Origin: Phoebastria nigripes
Lineage: Eukaryota; Chordata; Aves; Procellariiformes; Diomedeidae
Assembly: GCA_035582835.1 (NCBI GenBank)
Contig: JAYKAV010002791.1
Span: 707,692 to 771,691 of the forward strand
Length of the DNA stretch: 64,000 nt
Reading direction: 5' to 3'
The notes below the pieces were generated by a model. It worked only from the letters and a program-made list of their open reading frames with translations, had not been told where the DNA came from and made no database searches. The position numbers and the translations under genes are program-made. Each line of letters begins with the position of its first letter. The stretch's first letter is position 1. This document shows, in pieces, positions 13,206 to 28,764 of the stretch.

Positions 13206-16200
13206 AAAAAGGCATTGCTTTATTAAATGATAGTTCAAGTTTTTCAGTTTAAAAATCCTCATTTCCTTGAAGTAGCCAGCTGTGACCTCTGAAATGGTTC
13301 ATGCATATCAGTATGTAAAAGGTAAATGTGACAATTAGGAGCAGAATCGGGATGGAAGTGAAGGTGGGGGTGTGAAGAACTGGAGGTGGGGAGGAAATGT
13401 GGTAAAAGGATCACTGGATATGAACCTAGGTAGTTTGTGGGACTGGGGCTGACTGGATTAAAGAGAAGTGGTGGGTGGACAGTGGTCAGCTCTCCACGGC
13501 AGACAGAGGCAGGGCTGCTTCCAACCTGATGCTTTCTGTGGACTGATGACTTCCAGTGCCTATAGACAGGTCTTCAGCATACTTCTGCCCTAAATCAGGC
13601 AGGCTGTAGTGCTCACCTTCCTTTTGCCTCTATTTTCCCCCCAGAAAAGGTGAGGAATAGTTAGAGAAGCTTCTTTAACGTGCATATTTCACATGATTCA
13701 GAGGAAGTGGAGTGCCAAACATGGGTCAGCTGCGAGCTGACCAAGAGACAGAGAACAGCACAGGTTGTAGCTATGTGCTTTGCACTTGTGGTCCAGGGTG
13801 CATGACTGGCCAGGGCTCTCCCCAGCTGGGATATAGCTCTCTGCCGGGGCAGGCTGGGTGCTCATCGCGTTGTAACCGCCCAGGGGCCCCAGGGACTCCG
13901 TGTGCATGGGGTGTGCATTATCTGTGAAAGCCAGCACAAATGAAGCTGTGTGCCGCAGCTGTGGTTGCGCTGAAGTCTGGTGGGGGAATGGCTTGGCGCC
14001 AAGTGCCAGGCTCCCTGTAGGTGTGCTGTGGCTGGTATGTAGCCCTGGGGAGTGGGAGGGCTGGTTTTCCTGGCTGTGCACGGACTATTTGAGAAAGGAG
14101 GCCAAGTGTGTGACCTGAAGGTAGGGGTTCTGCTGCTGCCGTGTGGGATGTGGATGAGCAGGTTCAGGTGTCCCAGGGTGGCCGCTCCTGGGAGAGGATG
14201 GGCTGCACAGCATTTGCTGTAAAAAGGCACTTGTAAAATTCCCCTCTCGGTATTTCAGACAGGCAGCGCTCGTGACACTGCCAAATGCACCCGTGGGCTG
14301 AGACTGCTGAGATGGTCAAGCAACATGGACAGGAGAGTTCTCCTGAGGATGCTGTAATAGATGCAGCCCTAGAGACCTGTTTGGCAGAGCATGCCAATAA
14401 CTTAATTCTGCCTATGCTGCAGTCTCTTTCTACAGAGGAAAAGAGCCTCTCTGGAAGAAAGATGAAGTCTGCATTCTGGTCAGGTCAGTGTTCCCCTACC
14501 AAGTGCAATTGGATTGGTATGTACCCCTCAGCAGATGGGGAAGGTACAGAGATGGCCTTGGCCCAACCCCAGGCTATACCCTTTCTCAGGGGGGATTCAA
14601 GACAGATTCCTTCAGATTTGGGGGTTAACTTAAAATTTCTTGCGTCAATAACGGTGTTCTTAAANGTGCAGTAAATGTGTACATTTAGGTTATTGTCGAT
14701 GTAGGCACTGAACATCCTGAGATTTTTTTGGTTTTGTTGTATGTGCTTGTAAATTATATATGCCGAATATCAAGAGCATAAACTTGCAGCGTCTGGTTCT
14801 GTATCTCATGCCTGTGCCCATTAATACATAGCTGGGTCTTGGGACTCTTCCTCTTCATACGCTGACATCCCCTGGGGACACACAGCTAGTGTTCAACTAC
14901 TTCTGGTCCAGGCTTCCAAAACTCTCCCCAACAATTGCCCCAAAACTCTTCAGCCAAAGACTCAGACAGCTGCACTTCACAATCCAACTGATTGCTTTTT
15001 TTGTGGCTGACAAATGATGCCTTTCAGGGTGTTTTTCCTTGTTAGAGAGACACTATTAAGTTGAAAATACTGTAAATTTCAGAAAACTATACTGCACTAG
15101 TTTTAAGTATAAAGCATACTAGGTTTTTTTGTTGTTGATTTTTCTGCACTGTGCTGTACAAGCTGAAGAAATGGTAATCTCCCAGGTACTGGACAGCATT
15201 AACAGATTGAATCCCCATTCGTTATTTTTCCTGTAGGGGAACTGTGACTTTAAAAGAAATGGATGCTGCCCCTGGCTCTGTAAGCCAGGTCTCTGCCAGG
15301 GTGCAGTTTCACATTACCGGGGGCTGGCTGGCTGCCATGGCCCCCCTGCACCCCCAGCCAGCGTTGTGGTCCTCTCCCCGCAGGGTCGCTGGTGCTGATC
15401 TAATCCCGCAGAGAGCCAGTTCAGTGAGCGTAACTGAGAGAGACTAATCCTGCAAAAAAAAAGGTACCGAGGAGCAAACGGGTAGGGTGGTGGCGGAGCG
15501 GGGGATGCCTCTTGGTAACAGCTCCGCATTCGGTGGGTTTTTCTGGAGTACGAAACCCTACGGGCAGCTCAGCATGAAACGTGTTGTGCTCTCTGCTCGG
15601 CGTGGCAGAGACATTCCCTGCAACATGGTGGCGGCTTTGTGGCCCCTGTAGTAGGAGCGATGCGAGGTCTGCCCTCGTTGGTGGCAGGTGGTGATTTAAG
15701 AGCTGGCGGGGTTCACTGGAGGAAAGTGTCAGGAGCACAAAACCCAGCAGGGAGTTGGATTTGGCCTCCAAAAGGCCAGAGGTGTAAATAGGCATTGGCA
15801 AGACCTTGCAGAGGGTTTGGGGAGTGTCCCAGGCAAGTCCTTTTCTATTCGGACTGCCACGCACATCTGAAGTACCAGATCCCACTGCACACCAGTGCCC
15901 CACAAGAACGGTGGTCTGTGCTTTTAGCAGGGCTGCAGCTTGTGGTTTTCCTGGCCAGGGAAAGAAAACAGGATGAGAAAAGCAAATCCTACCTATTTTA
16001 GATGCTTTGGTGCCACCACACCATTAACTTGTCTGTTAAACTGTACAGTACCAGGAAGTTGGTGACTGACTGGGAAGGTAAGCAGCATTCCTCAGCTCTG
16101 TGCCCAACATCCCTGTGGGGCTGAAGAGCAACCTTCAAAAGCTGCAGTGATCAGGTTTAATTCACTGTTAACGTCTAGTTTGGCATTTTAGTATGGCAGA

Positions 16201-19200
16201 GCAGCACAGAGTATGCAGTGGTCATTTCTCAGTTCCCTTCCTGCCTTTCAGCAGCTGCTCCTCAAAACTTGCAAAATGCGAGCAGTAGGCTAGGAGGAGT
16301 GCAGCCTGTGGTGTAATCACAGCTCTTCCTTCCCTGCCAGCTTCCTCTAAACAATCTCTTTAATTTTTTTTCTGCTTCTTTTGCATTAGTTTGAACTGCT
16401 GTGAATGATGTGAAGACAATTGGAGATATGTACTAAAACTAGCATTTCTTATTGTAGTGTTCTGCTGTTTCACATTGATCATATTATCTTGTGTGTTACG
16501 GTTTCAGAGTTTTATTTTGGAACTTAAATATACTCAAATGATAACCTGCCTTCTTCGTGACAAGGAAAAAAATAACATAAATTTCACACACAGTAGCAGA
16601 AACCATATTCTTTCCATCTAATTTTACTACATGCATCAATTATAGAGTGTTTGTGTGTAATATATAAGAAGTTAATGTTTCAGGTTTCTTAATGACAGTT
16701 CTTCAAAGGAAATTTTCTCACTGAATGGAAAGAAGGGATTATATAAAATCAGCACTTAAAGCTAGTAGTACTGTAATGCTGAAAAGTACACATAAGTGTC
16801 AGTAACCTTGTGAAACTCAGTATATAATCCGTTCAATGTTGTGTTTTCCAGGCTTCCAAAAAAGGAAAACGTATATTCGCTGATATTTCTGACATGCATC
16901 TTTTCCTAGTCTTTGCTAGGAATCAGTGAGTTTTCAAAGCATTCATAAATACTGATCAAGTATAGAAGTATGTTATAAAATGCTAATTTGTGATGTTGAG
17001 ATAGCAAACTAGTTTTATTGCAAATCTTTCAATTACCCTCAGTTACCAGGAAAGTTAAACAAGTACCTTAAAAAAAAAACAACCAAAAAAGCCAAACAGT
17101 TCATTTTTAAAAAATAATTTATGATAAAGCTCTACAGTGATATTAATGTTATTCAGAGTTCCTTTTATACAAAGAGTGTGATATTGGCAACTAAAGTCCT
17201 GATTTATTGATGACTCCTCTTTCTGTAAAACAGCTTGAGGTTTTCTTGTTGTCATCATCATCAGAGGAAAGTTACCAGCTGGACTGATTCATTCTACAAG
17301 ACTTCACAGGAAAAATAATTTTGCAGCTATTTTTTCTAACTGATACACATGTGATTTTAACTGTGGTGGCAAGAGGCGGGGTAAGGTATGGAAATGCAAA
17401 CAGCTGCCTCCGAAAGAAACAAAGCTTCAAGGAAGCTTATCATGCTGAAATCAAGGGGGGCATATAATCTCCATCCTAGGGTGCTAAAGTACCAAGCGTC
17501 ACATCAGTCCAGGGTTATAAACAGCTTTTGCTTTGGGATACGGACTTAGGACTAGAGAGTGCTCATGAAAGAAGGACATAAAAACTGCAGGCAACAACAA
17601 TCAAGCCAATCTGATCTCAAAATATGTATGACAGCCTTGCATCCTACTAATAGAGAAGACCTGGAAAAATTAGAANAAGTGGGTGAAGTGCAGTGTTAGC
17701 TTATCAGTTGCAGATCGTGCCTTACCTTTATTATTGTACCTTACCTAGCATTTGTATTTTGTTAACTAGATTATTTTCTTAGACAATGGAAATGTACTAA
17801 AGGTAATCTGGCCTTCAAAAAGGATCTGTTACAGTATGCAAGGGAAAATTATCAGTTAAAATAAGGTTTACCACATGAACTCTGAAATGGGTAAAAAATA
17901 GTTTACTGAGCCCAAGAGCTTCACTTGTTTTTGAACCTCCCATGCTCCCCTGTGATTTATGATTTGGAATTAGAAATGTTTTTAACAACATAGTGAGTAT
18001 AAAACTGCNGTGCCTTGTGCAGTGTATTCCACTGAGCCACCTTGTAGCATCTAGGCAGCCTTTAAGGACATATTAAAGAAATATTCAAGTTAAAAGTAAC
18101 TTTCCTAAGTTGCACCCCACTATTTATGTAAAAGATAAAGGGGTGAGGGACAGAATTTAAACTGACCTTCTTGCTGTGGGGAGAAGAGCCTTTCTTGCCA
18201 GTGTGTCTTTCCTGTGGCTCCCCAGTTCATTGGTCTTCCCCTTTGGCAGCCAGTCATGGTTGCCCCAAAGCTTTTATGTCAGGTTATAGGAACCCCAGGA
18301 AGGAGTTTGGCTGGCATTTGTCTGCTTTTGGGGAGCATGTAGGAGCGGGGAAGCTGCTCTTACCAACGGTGTCTAGAGCAGCTTGGGGAANGAAAAGAAG
18401 AGAAACCACCAGGTCCTTCATTCCCTACTCCAGTTCACGCTAGAGCAGGCTCAGCGCTGCTGAGCTTCAGATGCCTCCTGGCTCCTCTTCCCAAAGGCAC
18501 ATAGGCCAGCTGGGAACAGCAGGAATATAATATATTTCAATGAGTAGTGTGTCTCCTACACCAGATGAGGCACTGACCTGGGGATCTGGTAGTGGGATTT
18601 CCTTCCTTACTCTGCCAGTGTAATGCAAAAGCAAGTCACTTTGAACAGGTCAGGGAATTTGCTCTAAAGTATTGATTATGAGCCCTTTTAATAACCTGAT
18701 CAGCCCCAGTGTTGCAAAAGCCTCTGTGTAGTTTCTGTAACAACAGGTAATTGTTCGCAGCATCCCTCTAATATCATTCGCAGGTTATGCTAACTGCATT
18801 GTCTTCAGCAGCCAGTATGTCAAAGTCCTCTCGCAAAGAGGCAGACACATTATTTGGTGCTCGGTGGTGCAATTCAGTCATTTCTGGCTGCAGTCTCCTT
18901 TTCGTGAGGTGCAGTTTTCTTTTCTAATGGCAGGCCCATTGGGGAGGAAGAGCTGGAGGGATGGCTTTGCACTTTTCTCATCCCGTTCAGAACACGTGCA
19001 CCACAGCTGGGGTAAAGAGGGAGAACAGTACTCCCCTCTCCCGACCTTATGATATCTTGCGCCACAGCTGGAAACCTGCTAGACAGCCAGCCGTAGTCTT
19101 CTGGGTTTTTCACTACCTCTGTTACATTGTGTGTTGCAGCTTTTCATCAGCAAATGTCTGACATCGCTGCATCACGGCACAGGCATTGCAAGATGTTATC

Positions 19201-22200
19201 TTCTACATCACAAGCACTGTACAGATGGGTCTTGGCATGTAACAATTCAAAAGCTTCCCCTTATTTCTCAGACTGAGGAGTCTGCTGTGGGCTATCTTTA
19301 CTCAAAACTCCTCTTGATTTCATTTTCATCTTAAAGGCACAAAAGAGGTCGAGACACAGAAATTTGACCAAATTTTCAGAAGGCAATGATCAGTAACAAA
19401 AATTATGCAGGCACAGGTAACCTGGGTTTGCTAGAAAAGAAATTACAACCTGACTGTTGATGAAGTCAGTGATGATTATCTGTGTGATTAAGAACCACTG
19501 GGGCAGGGTCTGAGAATCTGAGACTTTTTGATGAATATTTGGCGTAATGAATCTGAGGTAATGTATGATGTGCTACATGGGACAGAGTTAGGGTTTGGTT
19601 TCACTCAAGAACCAGACAGATCAGGATTTTAAGAAGGGCAGGGGGAGAATGGGGGAGTAGAATGGACCTGCTGCTGCTGCTAACAACCATTAAAAAAATA
19701 CAAAGCCAGCTGCTCTCGGAGCAGAGCTTGATCCTTTCAGTGGCTTTAACAGCACAGTATATATTCAGAGGAGGGGAATTCATGAGGCCCTATGGACCTA
19801 CACCATGGCATTACACAAAAATGCAAACCTGAACAATGGGTGGCCTCAGCGGTTCCATCTGGCTTGCCATTAACAAGGTTAAAGTAAAGTGGGTTTCCTT
19901 GGCTGTGTCACACACAATTTACACTTCAGATGCTTTAACTTTGGAGCTGGACCGGAGGGAGCACCACTCTAAACGCACGTGGCGAGGGTCTCGTAACATG
20001 TGTGGTAAGCACATTTGGTATTGATGCTCTTTGAAAGATGCAGAGTAGTAGGATTTAGATAATTTGTAAGTACTATTTGGAAAGTGCTGATTTTTTGGCT
20101 AAATAATTTACAAAAAAAAAATCCTGTCAACAAATTAGAATTACAGTCAAATATTGTTTATTCAAAATATTTTAAGGACATTATAATATTAGTGGCTGGA
20201 TTCAGTAACAACAAATTATTAGAGGCCTGAGAAATGCTGCCACCAGCATTTCTGGTATGGTAACCTGAAAACTCCAGTCTGCTTTTAAGCTAAAAGGGAT
20301 ATTGATACACAGAAATGTATTCTGTTGTAAAGCATTCTGCTTTCACATCCACCAAAATACTTAGCTAATAGCGTAGTTAACCATGGCAAATAATGACCTT
20401 TAAAAAATTTTAGCTGTAGTGAGCAAGTGGTATATCAACAGGTATGTTGGCCTGTTAATTTCTATGCCACTGAGTGTAATAAAGCATTGGAGTTACCACA
20501 GCATTTTGCAGAAATCATGCTCTTTGTCTCGGCTTTGAGATGCTTCAAGGGAACCTGACTGTCCTATAGGCTGTCCCATTCTTGAATAAAAATTCAGTTG
20601 TTGTTGAATGAGTATCAAAGTTGATAATTCAATTGTGAAGCTGTTTTATGATCTGTAAGACAAGCATTTGAGCAGTTAACTCTGTGGTAAAGATCTAAGG
20701 TAATTTCCAGAGAGAGAATACATCTATTGCTGCTGCAGAGGTGCTGAAGACAATCCACAGAGCAGGGCGAGTGTTGCACTGAACAACAAATACAAGAAAC
20801 CTAGCCATCTCGTCTGCCTTCGACCCCAAATCGTGAGTTCAATAGCAGAGCAGAACTTCATACTCCTCCTGAAGTTAAACAATTAAACTTGTGTACTATA
20901 AAACCAGCAGACGTTGTTGACGAGCAGTTATCCTAGTGACATCAGTAGTCTTGCGTAGGAAGGCCCCGAGCAAGCAGCCTGCCACGCTGAGCTTCCTCCT
21001 TGGTGAGCTGTGCAGTACTGCTGTGATGGGGCACTCTTCCTCTCGAGCGTGCTGCTGAAAGGTTGACTTCAGCCTCACCAGCATTGAACAGCCCTGCAGT
21101 TGCTTCGTGCCTTCCAGGCTTTGCCAGCAGGTGAGCCACTGTCACTGATGATGAACGATGTCCACCGCAGCTACATGCCATTAATAGGTTGGTGTGGATG
21201 GCCCTGTGCTTGTTTATCCCTCTCCCTCCTCTGTTCAACTCTCTGACCCACCCTCATGGCCCCTCTGTGCTGCCCTTTCNTATCTCTTATAAAGACAGGA
21301 ATATCCTTAAACATTACACTTCAGTTTCTGACTGTATGCAGCAGTCCTGTAATCATAGCCATGATTATTGTAAGATGCCATTTGACAGGCATGTCAAAGT
21401 TGCCAAGGTCCTCTCAAAGGCTTCCTGCCCACTGCATTTGAGGTAACTATAGGCAAGGTAAATGGAGCTGAGAAGTCATCTCATGACTAATTGGTCACAA
21501 ACCATCAGCAATCCCTTCTCTTCTCCCTTTTTAGCTACCAGACTGCTCTCTGTCCGTGAGCAGCAGCTTTTGACTCAAGCCCTATCTTCACAATAGCCTC
21601 AGAAAGAAAATAGTCAGAGAGCTGTCCTGACAGGTGCAATGCTTCCACACCAAGCATTGCAGTGGAAGGGAAATGAAGAAAGAATAATGCAGCACGGTAG
21701 AACCTGTGAAGGAGGTAGAAGGGAAATTGTCCAGCTGCAAGTAGCACTTGCATGAGCATAAGGTGGGAAGTGCCCCAGCTATGCTATGCATGAGTTAGAG
21801 GGAGAGTTCACAAAAAAAGGATTAGTTAACCTGAAATAGGGATGGTTGATTTTATGGGGAATATGTAAATGAATGGTGTAAAAACATATTTACTTAGAGG
21901 AGGGAAAATACGCATCTCTGTCTGCTGTATTTAGTGTGTATTTAACTCAAAGCACACTTTGCAGCCAACTCAGCTACTTTTTCCCCGGTTCCAACTCACT
22001 GCCTCTAACTGAAAGGGAATTTAGCCACAGCCACCCTGTTTACAGAACTAAGTTCAACATCTGCATCTTGTGCCTGGACTTCCAATGCATGATTCTTTCA
22101 TCCATCCTTCACATACGCACTCCTACTGGTGCAGATCAGATAAATGAAATATTATGATTGACATACTCATGAACCCAGGCAGAAATACAGTGTAGATTTG

Positions 22201-25200
22201 TGTAAAGGCTGTGCATGTGCTGTGACCAGAGGTAAGTCCCAGACACAGGGTGTGGTTCCACATTGCAGTTCCTCTGGCAAGAGTGTTCAAGGACGATGGG
22301 AATCTCGCTGCTTAAATCTACTTCCTCCCACCTCCTGCCAGTGTTTATCACACTCGCAGTTGTGCCAATGCAATGGTTTATGATTTTGCCTCGAAACTGG
22401 AGGTGTGATGTCAACCAAGCTAAACAAACACTACAAACTGAAAAAAGTAGATGAATTAACTGAAAACTTTCGCTGTTGAGAATTGGCTAGCAGTTTTAGT
22501 TACTGCATGGATCATCCTCAGGAGTTTCTGAAAGCTGATCATATGTCTTTGGAAGTATTCTTCTTGAAAAGGGGGCTGTTTACTGGATGATTATCTTCCA
22601 TTTATTTTCACATTACCAAAGAAAAGCTATGAATGAAATGCAAAGTAGTTGAGCTGGAGTCCTGGTCACTGCTTACGGTTCTGGGTGGGCTGCAGCACTC
22701 GAGCAGGATCCCTGGCAGTTCCCTGCGTCCTGCCTGGCAGAGCATACTGTTGCTGGCTTGTTTCACAGTACGGAGTGTGAAAATAGAAGGGCACCCCAGG
22801 AGCTGTTGCTGATGCTGCCAAGACAGCAAGCAGTGGTGGCACTCACTGTGCAAAGCTTTGTGGGAAACTGGGATGAAAGCTAAGCACAGTAGTTTGTTGA
22901 AGACATTCTGGTTCAGAGTTTTGCACCGTGTAGAAAGTGTGTGTTTTCCGCATCTGATTCTCATTTTTGTGCTTCCTGCCAACAGGGAATGAAAAAGACT
23001 TGTAGAGTCTGCATTTGTGTGAAGTCCAATTAAGCTCTTGATAGCCCTCATGTTCCATGTAATGTTTGGGTTGTAGACATAAGTGAGATGACTTTTCACA
23101 ACTTGTCTGTGACTTTTCATCCCAATAGTTGGACAGCAGTGAAATAGCCATAACAAAGATGACAATTTCAAAATCGGGTNTTCTATGCGTTGTCCAGAAT
23201 GTGCTTGATTCCTGCTCTAGCTCAGTGAATGCCCATTAATTTGTGGCCTGATCACGGTATGGTTGTACTCTGTTGTACCATAACTTTTTTTTTTTTTCCT
23301 TGCTTTACCAGATATAATCCCGAGGGGCGCACAGACTCAGATCTTCAAAGCTATGAGGATCTTGCTTGCCTCTGAAGTCAGTGGGACTTAGGCATTTAAA
23401 TACCTGTAAATGTTTGATTATACATGACAGGGTCACACAGGCTGCCTGTGACAGAGAAAGAAGGTGATGCCACGCTCTCCATCACCAGCTTCTGAGCCTC
23501 AGAAGGATGAGACTTTTCATGAGGGAAATTGGTGGGCTGTGCTTGAGGTCCAGAGTCCTGGGTGGGGGAGACAGTCTCCCCCCACTCTGGTTATTTGGAA
23601 TTGGGTATTTCCAGGATTTTGGATATTTAGAATTAGAAGGTTTGTAAGGAGGAGGGCCAAAGGGATCTTGATTTAGGAGCAAGGCTTTCTGGCCTTCCAG
23701 GTTTTCAAGAGTGAGGCTGGTTTAATAAACAATTGGTTTGTTCCTGGAACTATCCAGGAATAGTGTGGGAAGTGTCAGACTTTTAAAGGTCTGGTCCCTT
23801 GTCTTCTAGGGCTAAAACTGTTCAGGTGTTAACTATTTTCAACCACACTGAAGGCATTGGGTTCCTAGATTTAATGTCTGCGTCCTGCCAAGAGCCTCAA
23901 AACCCAAATTTACTTGCTGTCTGTGTCTTGTATCAGTTGGGGTTTCTACTGGACAGCCAGCAACTCAGTGCTCTAGCTTACAGCTGAGCCCTGCAAAATT
24001 ATCAGGTTGGCTCCTGAGCCCTCCCCTTCACCTGTATGGCCCAAGCCAGTGAGCACACACTAACGTACACAAAAGGTCCCCGAGAGTTCACCACATACCT
24101 CACTCAGTGTGAAAGACATGTTTGGATGCAAGTCTCCCCTCCATCAGGAGACTGCTGTGATGTCCAGATGGTCGTTTTTCAGCCTTTTGAAGAAGGATTA
24201 GTAGATTGTAGGTAAGAGACAGGGGTTTCTCATCTTCACTCTCTGGGGAGCAGGGATCGTTGAGCATTTCCAAGAGGATTACACCCAGTGGTGGAAGCAG
24301 CACCACGAGGTGTGGGAGGAGACTGTGCCTGAAGAGGGCAGGCAGCAATGGAGGCTCTGGGCAGTACAGGGTGAAGAGTCAGCTACCAAGCCTATGGCAG
24401 CTCCTAAGGCTGGTGTTGCGGTTTTTAGAATGGTGCAGTAACACAGGTACCTAACACTGACACCCAATACAATTTGTTATTGCACACATTGAGAGTTGTG
24501 GCACCCGTATGCCACCCCTCAGGAGTAGCTGTGAGGAGGAAGCATTCACGCAAACAGAGGACGCTGACTGGGGGCGTCTCCCTNGCTCTGCCTGCCAGCA
24601 AACTCCCTGCTACCTCTACCAAGTGATGGGCATTTATCCAGAATGGAAAAAAAATAGATCCAGTTCTCTGTCTAGCTGTAAGTTCAAATCCACTGCCCCA
24701 GCTGGTTCAGCTGTGGTATTTTTAACGTCTTGTGGGAGAAGGATACTCTCAATTTTTTCTACGGAAGATAGAATAATGGAATGGAATAATAACTGGAATA
24801 ATGTAACTGCTCAGTGAATAGTAAGAGTTGTCTCCATAACCTCATAGCTGTATGGCCAATAATCACTAAAACAGGAAGAAACTGGGTTTCGGTCAGAGCT
24901 AATGAAATCCTATTGATTCCTATGGATTTGACATGTCATATGTTCCATTCCTAGCCACTGCAGTATGTCCCAGTCACCTTTCCATGTCTTCTAACCTGCT
25001 CCCAGAGCTGGGATCGGAGAAGAGCAGACAGGCTACCAGCATAACTGAGTAATCCTTATTTTGCCAGAAGTCGGGATTTGCCCTCCAAAACGGAAGAACT
25101 CATAACCATTCCCCCTACAGAAATTCAGTACCTTGCTGGCCTGTGCACACTTTGCATAAGTGGCTGCAGAAACATACATGCCTTCTTCCACCCCAACCAG

Positions 25201-28200
25201 AGGTCTGATTCATCACTAGCAACTTCAGAGCTTGCATTAAAAATGTGTTGCCCTTTCTGCCTCCGTGCGCTTCCAGTCTTAACATACAGTTTTCCTGCCT
25301 TGCACAGTGAGTGCTACTGGATAACTGGAAGGTTGTTTGGTTTAGAGTATCCATGAATTGTTAAGGCACAGACACAATGCTGGCATTAATCACTCTTCTG
25401 GTTTGTGACTGCTTTCAAAATCGTAAATTCAGGGCTTCCATAATTGAAGTTGTGGCTTGGGTATGAATTTCGGATCAAAACTACAGATAGCTGGTTGTGC
25501 TGTGCTTGGTGAGCATATCCATTGAGTTTTTCTTTGGGCAGCGCGCTCAGCGTCCGACTTGTAATCTGCTGTCCCCTTGCATTGATCAGGGGTGCCCTTA
25601 TCTGAATTGTTCTTTGCTTTCAAACATTTTATTTAAGTCTAGGGTTCCTGTTTTATCTAAATCTCCTGATGCAGAGTTCATCAGTCATGCCAGCAAAATT
25701 GATCCTTGGCCTATAAACATCCGTACTTTTTAAATCATTCATTCATTCTTTCTTAACCTGAAAGGCTGAGCATAAATGGGCAGAAGAATCAAACGCATCA
25801 CTCCTCTACCTTGGCTATAATTCTTTGGTTTTCTGTTTTTAACTTTGTCATGTATGCTGCGTTATGCTTTCAAGTGTTACATCAACCAGCAAACACAGAT
25901 TTACAGGTGGAACTGAGGGGCTTCAGCCTGCATTGCTGCGTTGCCTCGCAGCTTGTATCAGCCTGACCTCTGCAACCAGCCTTGGCTACTGCAATGTGAC
26001 TTTTCAGTATTCATACACAGTGGGAAAGTCTTTTCTCAGTTACGCTATTAAAGTTAACGGAGAATAAGCTCAGTGAAGTCATCAAAATTGCTCTGGATTT
26101 ACACCCATGTGACTGAGAGCAGAATTAAGACCGTTAAGTTGCTCTGTTTCTGGGAAGATGCAATCTTTTAAAAAGTTTTATTAACCTCATTGTCATCATT
26201 TTACTGGAGTGGTATCACTTAATCTGCATAATCACAACCAAGAGGGATAAAGTGATTTAGTCTACCTCATCTAGTGAAATGCTTTCAGTTATGTTTCATT
26301 ATTTTTAACTGTATACACAGAATTAACAGAATTCAGAGAAAGAAGTATTAAACTCAAACCTGTGCATGAGATTTGCCATCCTGAGGCCAAACTAAGAAAA
26401 AGGAAACACCAAATTTTGAATTAACATGTTGGTTTTATGTACACATGTGCTCTTTATTTTTATGTACACAAATTATAGAGAGAATTAACAACAAAGATAA
26501 ATCTGGTGGTGAGATAGAGTGGAATAGTAGAAAATGGCATTATTTCACTTCTAATTCTCAGGGATCAGGCAGTGTGGGGCAACAGAAATACCTGCCTCAG
26601 GTGGGAATTAGAAGCTTTGGCATATAAGGCTTAATCCTGTTGCAGCTGGAATCCTCTTTTCACGCTTTACTGTTGCTTCTTCTGCATTTTGATGTGAAAA
26701 GTTTCAAAATTAATTTTTTTCTTTAAGATGTTGAAAGCCTCTTAAAAATGTGTTCTAGAAAATGCTGAACACAACCATTTAGTAATAATGTCAATATATG
26801 GAGCTAGTCCATTTTAGATATCTTAAGATGCAAGTTTGGAAAAGTGAATTAGGAACTGGCTGCTTGCTTTCTCAGTCAGTGCTTCAGAGTGATACAGATT
26901 TCCCTTACCAGTAAAATGTGGCTGTAGGGCATCTGAATGGCTTAATTCTTCTTGGAGGTATTGAACACGTGAACTTACACGTGCTATTTCAAGGAAAACC
27001 AGCCACCATGTTTGATGTCCTTTTGTTACACAGTTGGGAAAGGAAGCCCTGCATGTATTTCATGTGACATGACCTACTCTGTCAATTCCATGAGCTCTGG
27101 AAGAAACCCCTATAGAGATAGCTGGCATGGCCTCCTCGTCATGAGTGTGTCAGATAGTAACCATCCCTTTATTTCTGAAGAATGAAATGAAGATATGAGT
27201 TGCTGGTCAAATCCTGCAATCCTTAACGCTTGTGAAGCCTATATTCATGCAAGTCATCTAATTCAGTGAATGTAGTAGGAGAATCCATTTGAAGGCTAGG
27301 ATCTAAGTCAGTCCGTACTCCTGTCGCCAGATATTTCTGAAACTTTTTGCATGATACCGATTTATAAGGGATACCTAAAGTCATATGACTCTAAACTGGT
27401 ATTTGGGGAAGAAGAATAGATTATGAACTTCCAGAGCAGCCTTGCTCCTCCTCTTCCTCTACCACTACTTGCATCAGTGCTCCAACCTACTGCCAGGATG
27501 CTATTTGCTGTTTCCTGCTGTTGCGAGGAGTTGGTGTTACTTGTATTTGCTGCTAAGGTTAGTGATAAAATAAGGAACAAAAGGGAAATGGCAGTTTTTA
27601 ACAGCTAATTCCCAGTTACCTACTACCCTTTTATCTCATCTGTGGATTAGCTGATCAGTGATTGTAGAAACCCCGGAACCAGCTCTGCTGAGAGGCAGAT
27701 AAGGTCAGGCATGCCTCTTAGCTCATGAACAGCACCTCACTGACCCAGAAAGAGTTGAGCCGGGTTTATGCAGCGTGCATCCTTATCCACATGGCCAGGA
27801 GGCTCAAGCCACCTCTGTGAAGACTTCTGGTGTTACTGAACTATGCTTCTGGAAACAGGCACACCCTGTGGTGGAGGTGGTTTCAAACACAGCCAGCCGA
27901 GGTCTACTTAGTTCTGGCCACCCCCACGCCTGCCCAGCGCTGCACCCCAGCTAACTTTGGCAATAGCCTGCTAACGTGGGTACACACTGCAGCGATACCC
28001 GGAGCAAACCTGTATGGCAGCCTTTCCACCAGCATGAACTATGGAAAATACTTAGTGTTTTTGAAAGTACTGCATACAGAACTGTTTTAATTTAAAATCC
28101 CCTTTTTTTATTATTCCCACAGAAATTAAGGCTTGTAAGGGAAATTTGTGGTTGAGAATATTTGTGTGTGTGGTTTCATAATGCAAAAAGATTAACAGTA

Positions 28201-28745
28201 GTAGACTTACTTGAAATCACGGTATAACATTTCATGTTTTATATACGTGATATATGACTATTTAAAACATAACTTAATTAAACTGTCACTGATCTTGTAT
28301 CTGCTTTATCTGGATGGGTTAAAGCCATTAAAATATACACATTCTTTCCATGCTATATTGATACTATTGGAGCAAAACCATCTTTCATGTTATTTAGAAA
28401 AAAGACCTCACTTTGTTATTTCAGGAGTTCTTAACTCTCAATATGAAGAAAACCCTTTTGTTGTAACAAATGAAAGTACATCCAAAGCATTCCTCCGTGA
28501 GGATGCATTTCATAAGGATTTTTATGTGATTATGTGAAAAATAATTTTCCTCCATGCCTGTAAAGAGGGCTGAGTGGATAGCAGAGATAAGGTTTCATGG
28601 AAAGGAAGAAAGAATGGAAACAACATTGCTGAGGTTATTTTTTAAGAGCTGCTGTCTGTGTAGTCCTTTCCATTTTTGTGAAGAAAAAGACTGCATTTTG
28701 TGCATTTTGAACCACCTTTCTGTTTCATTGTTGTTCTTGGTTCTC

Positions 28746-28764
28746 AAAAAAAAAAAAAAAAAAA
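28746..28764 (+). repeat. Poly(A) tract
   Basis: An uninterrupted run of 19 A in intronic DNA. No gene or retroposon body is visible next to it. Confidence 0.9.

Noticed and set aside
22608..23171. 187-codon - strand frame, the longest in the window
   Set aside because: No recognisable domain or repeat-protein motif, no splice or promoter context, and another - frame overlaps it. Its length is plausible by chance in 64 kb. A protein search with no hits would confirm rejection.
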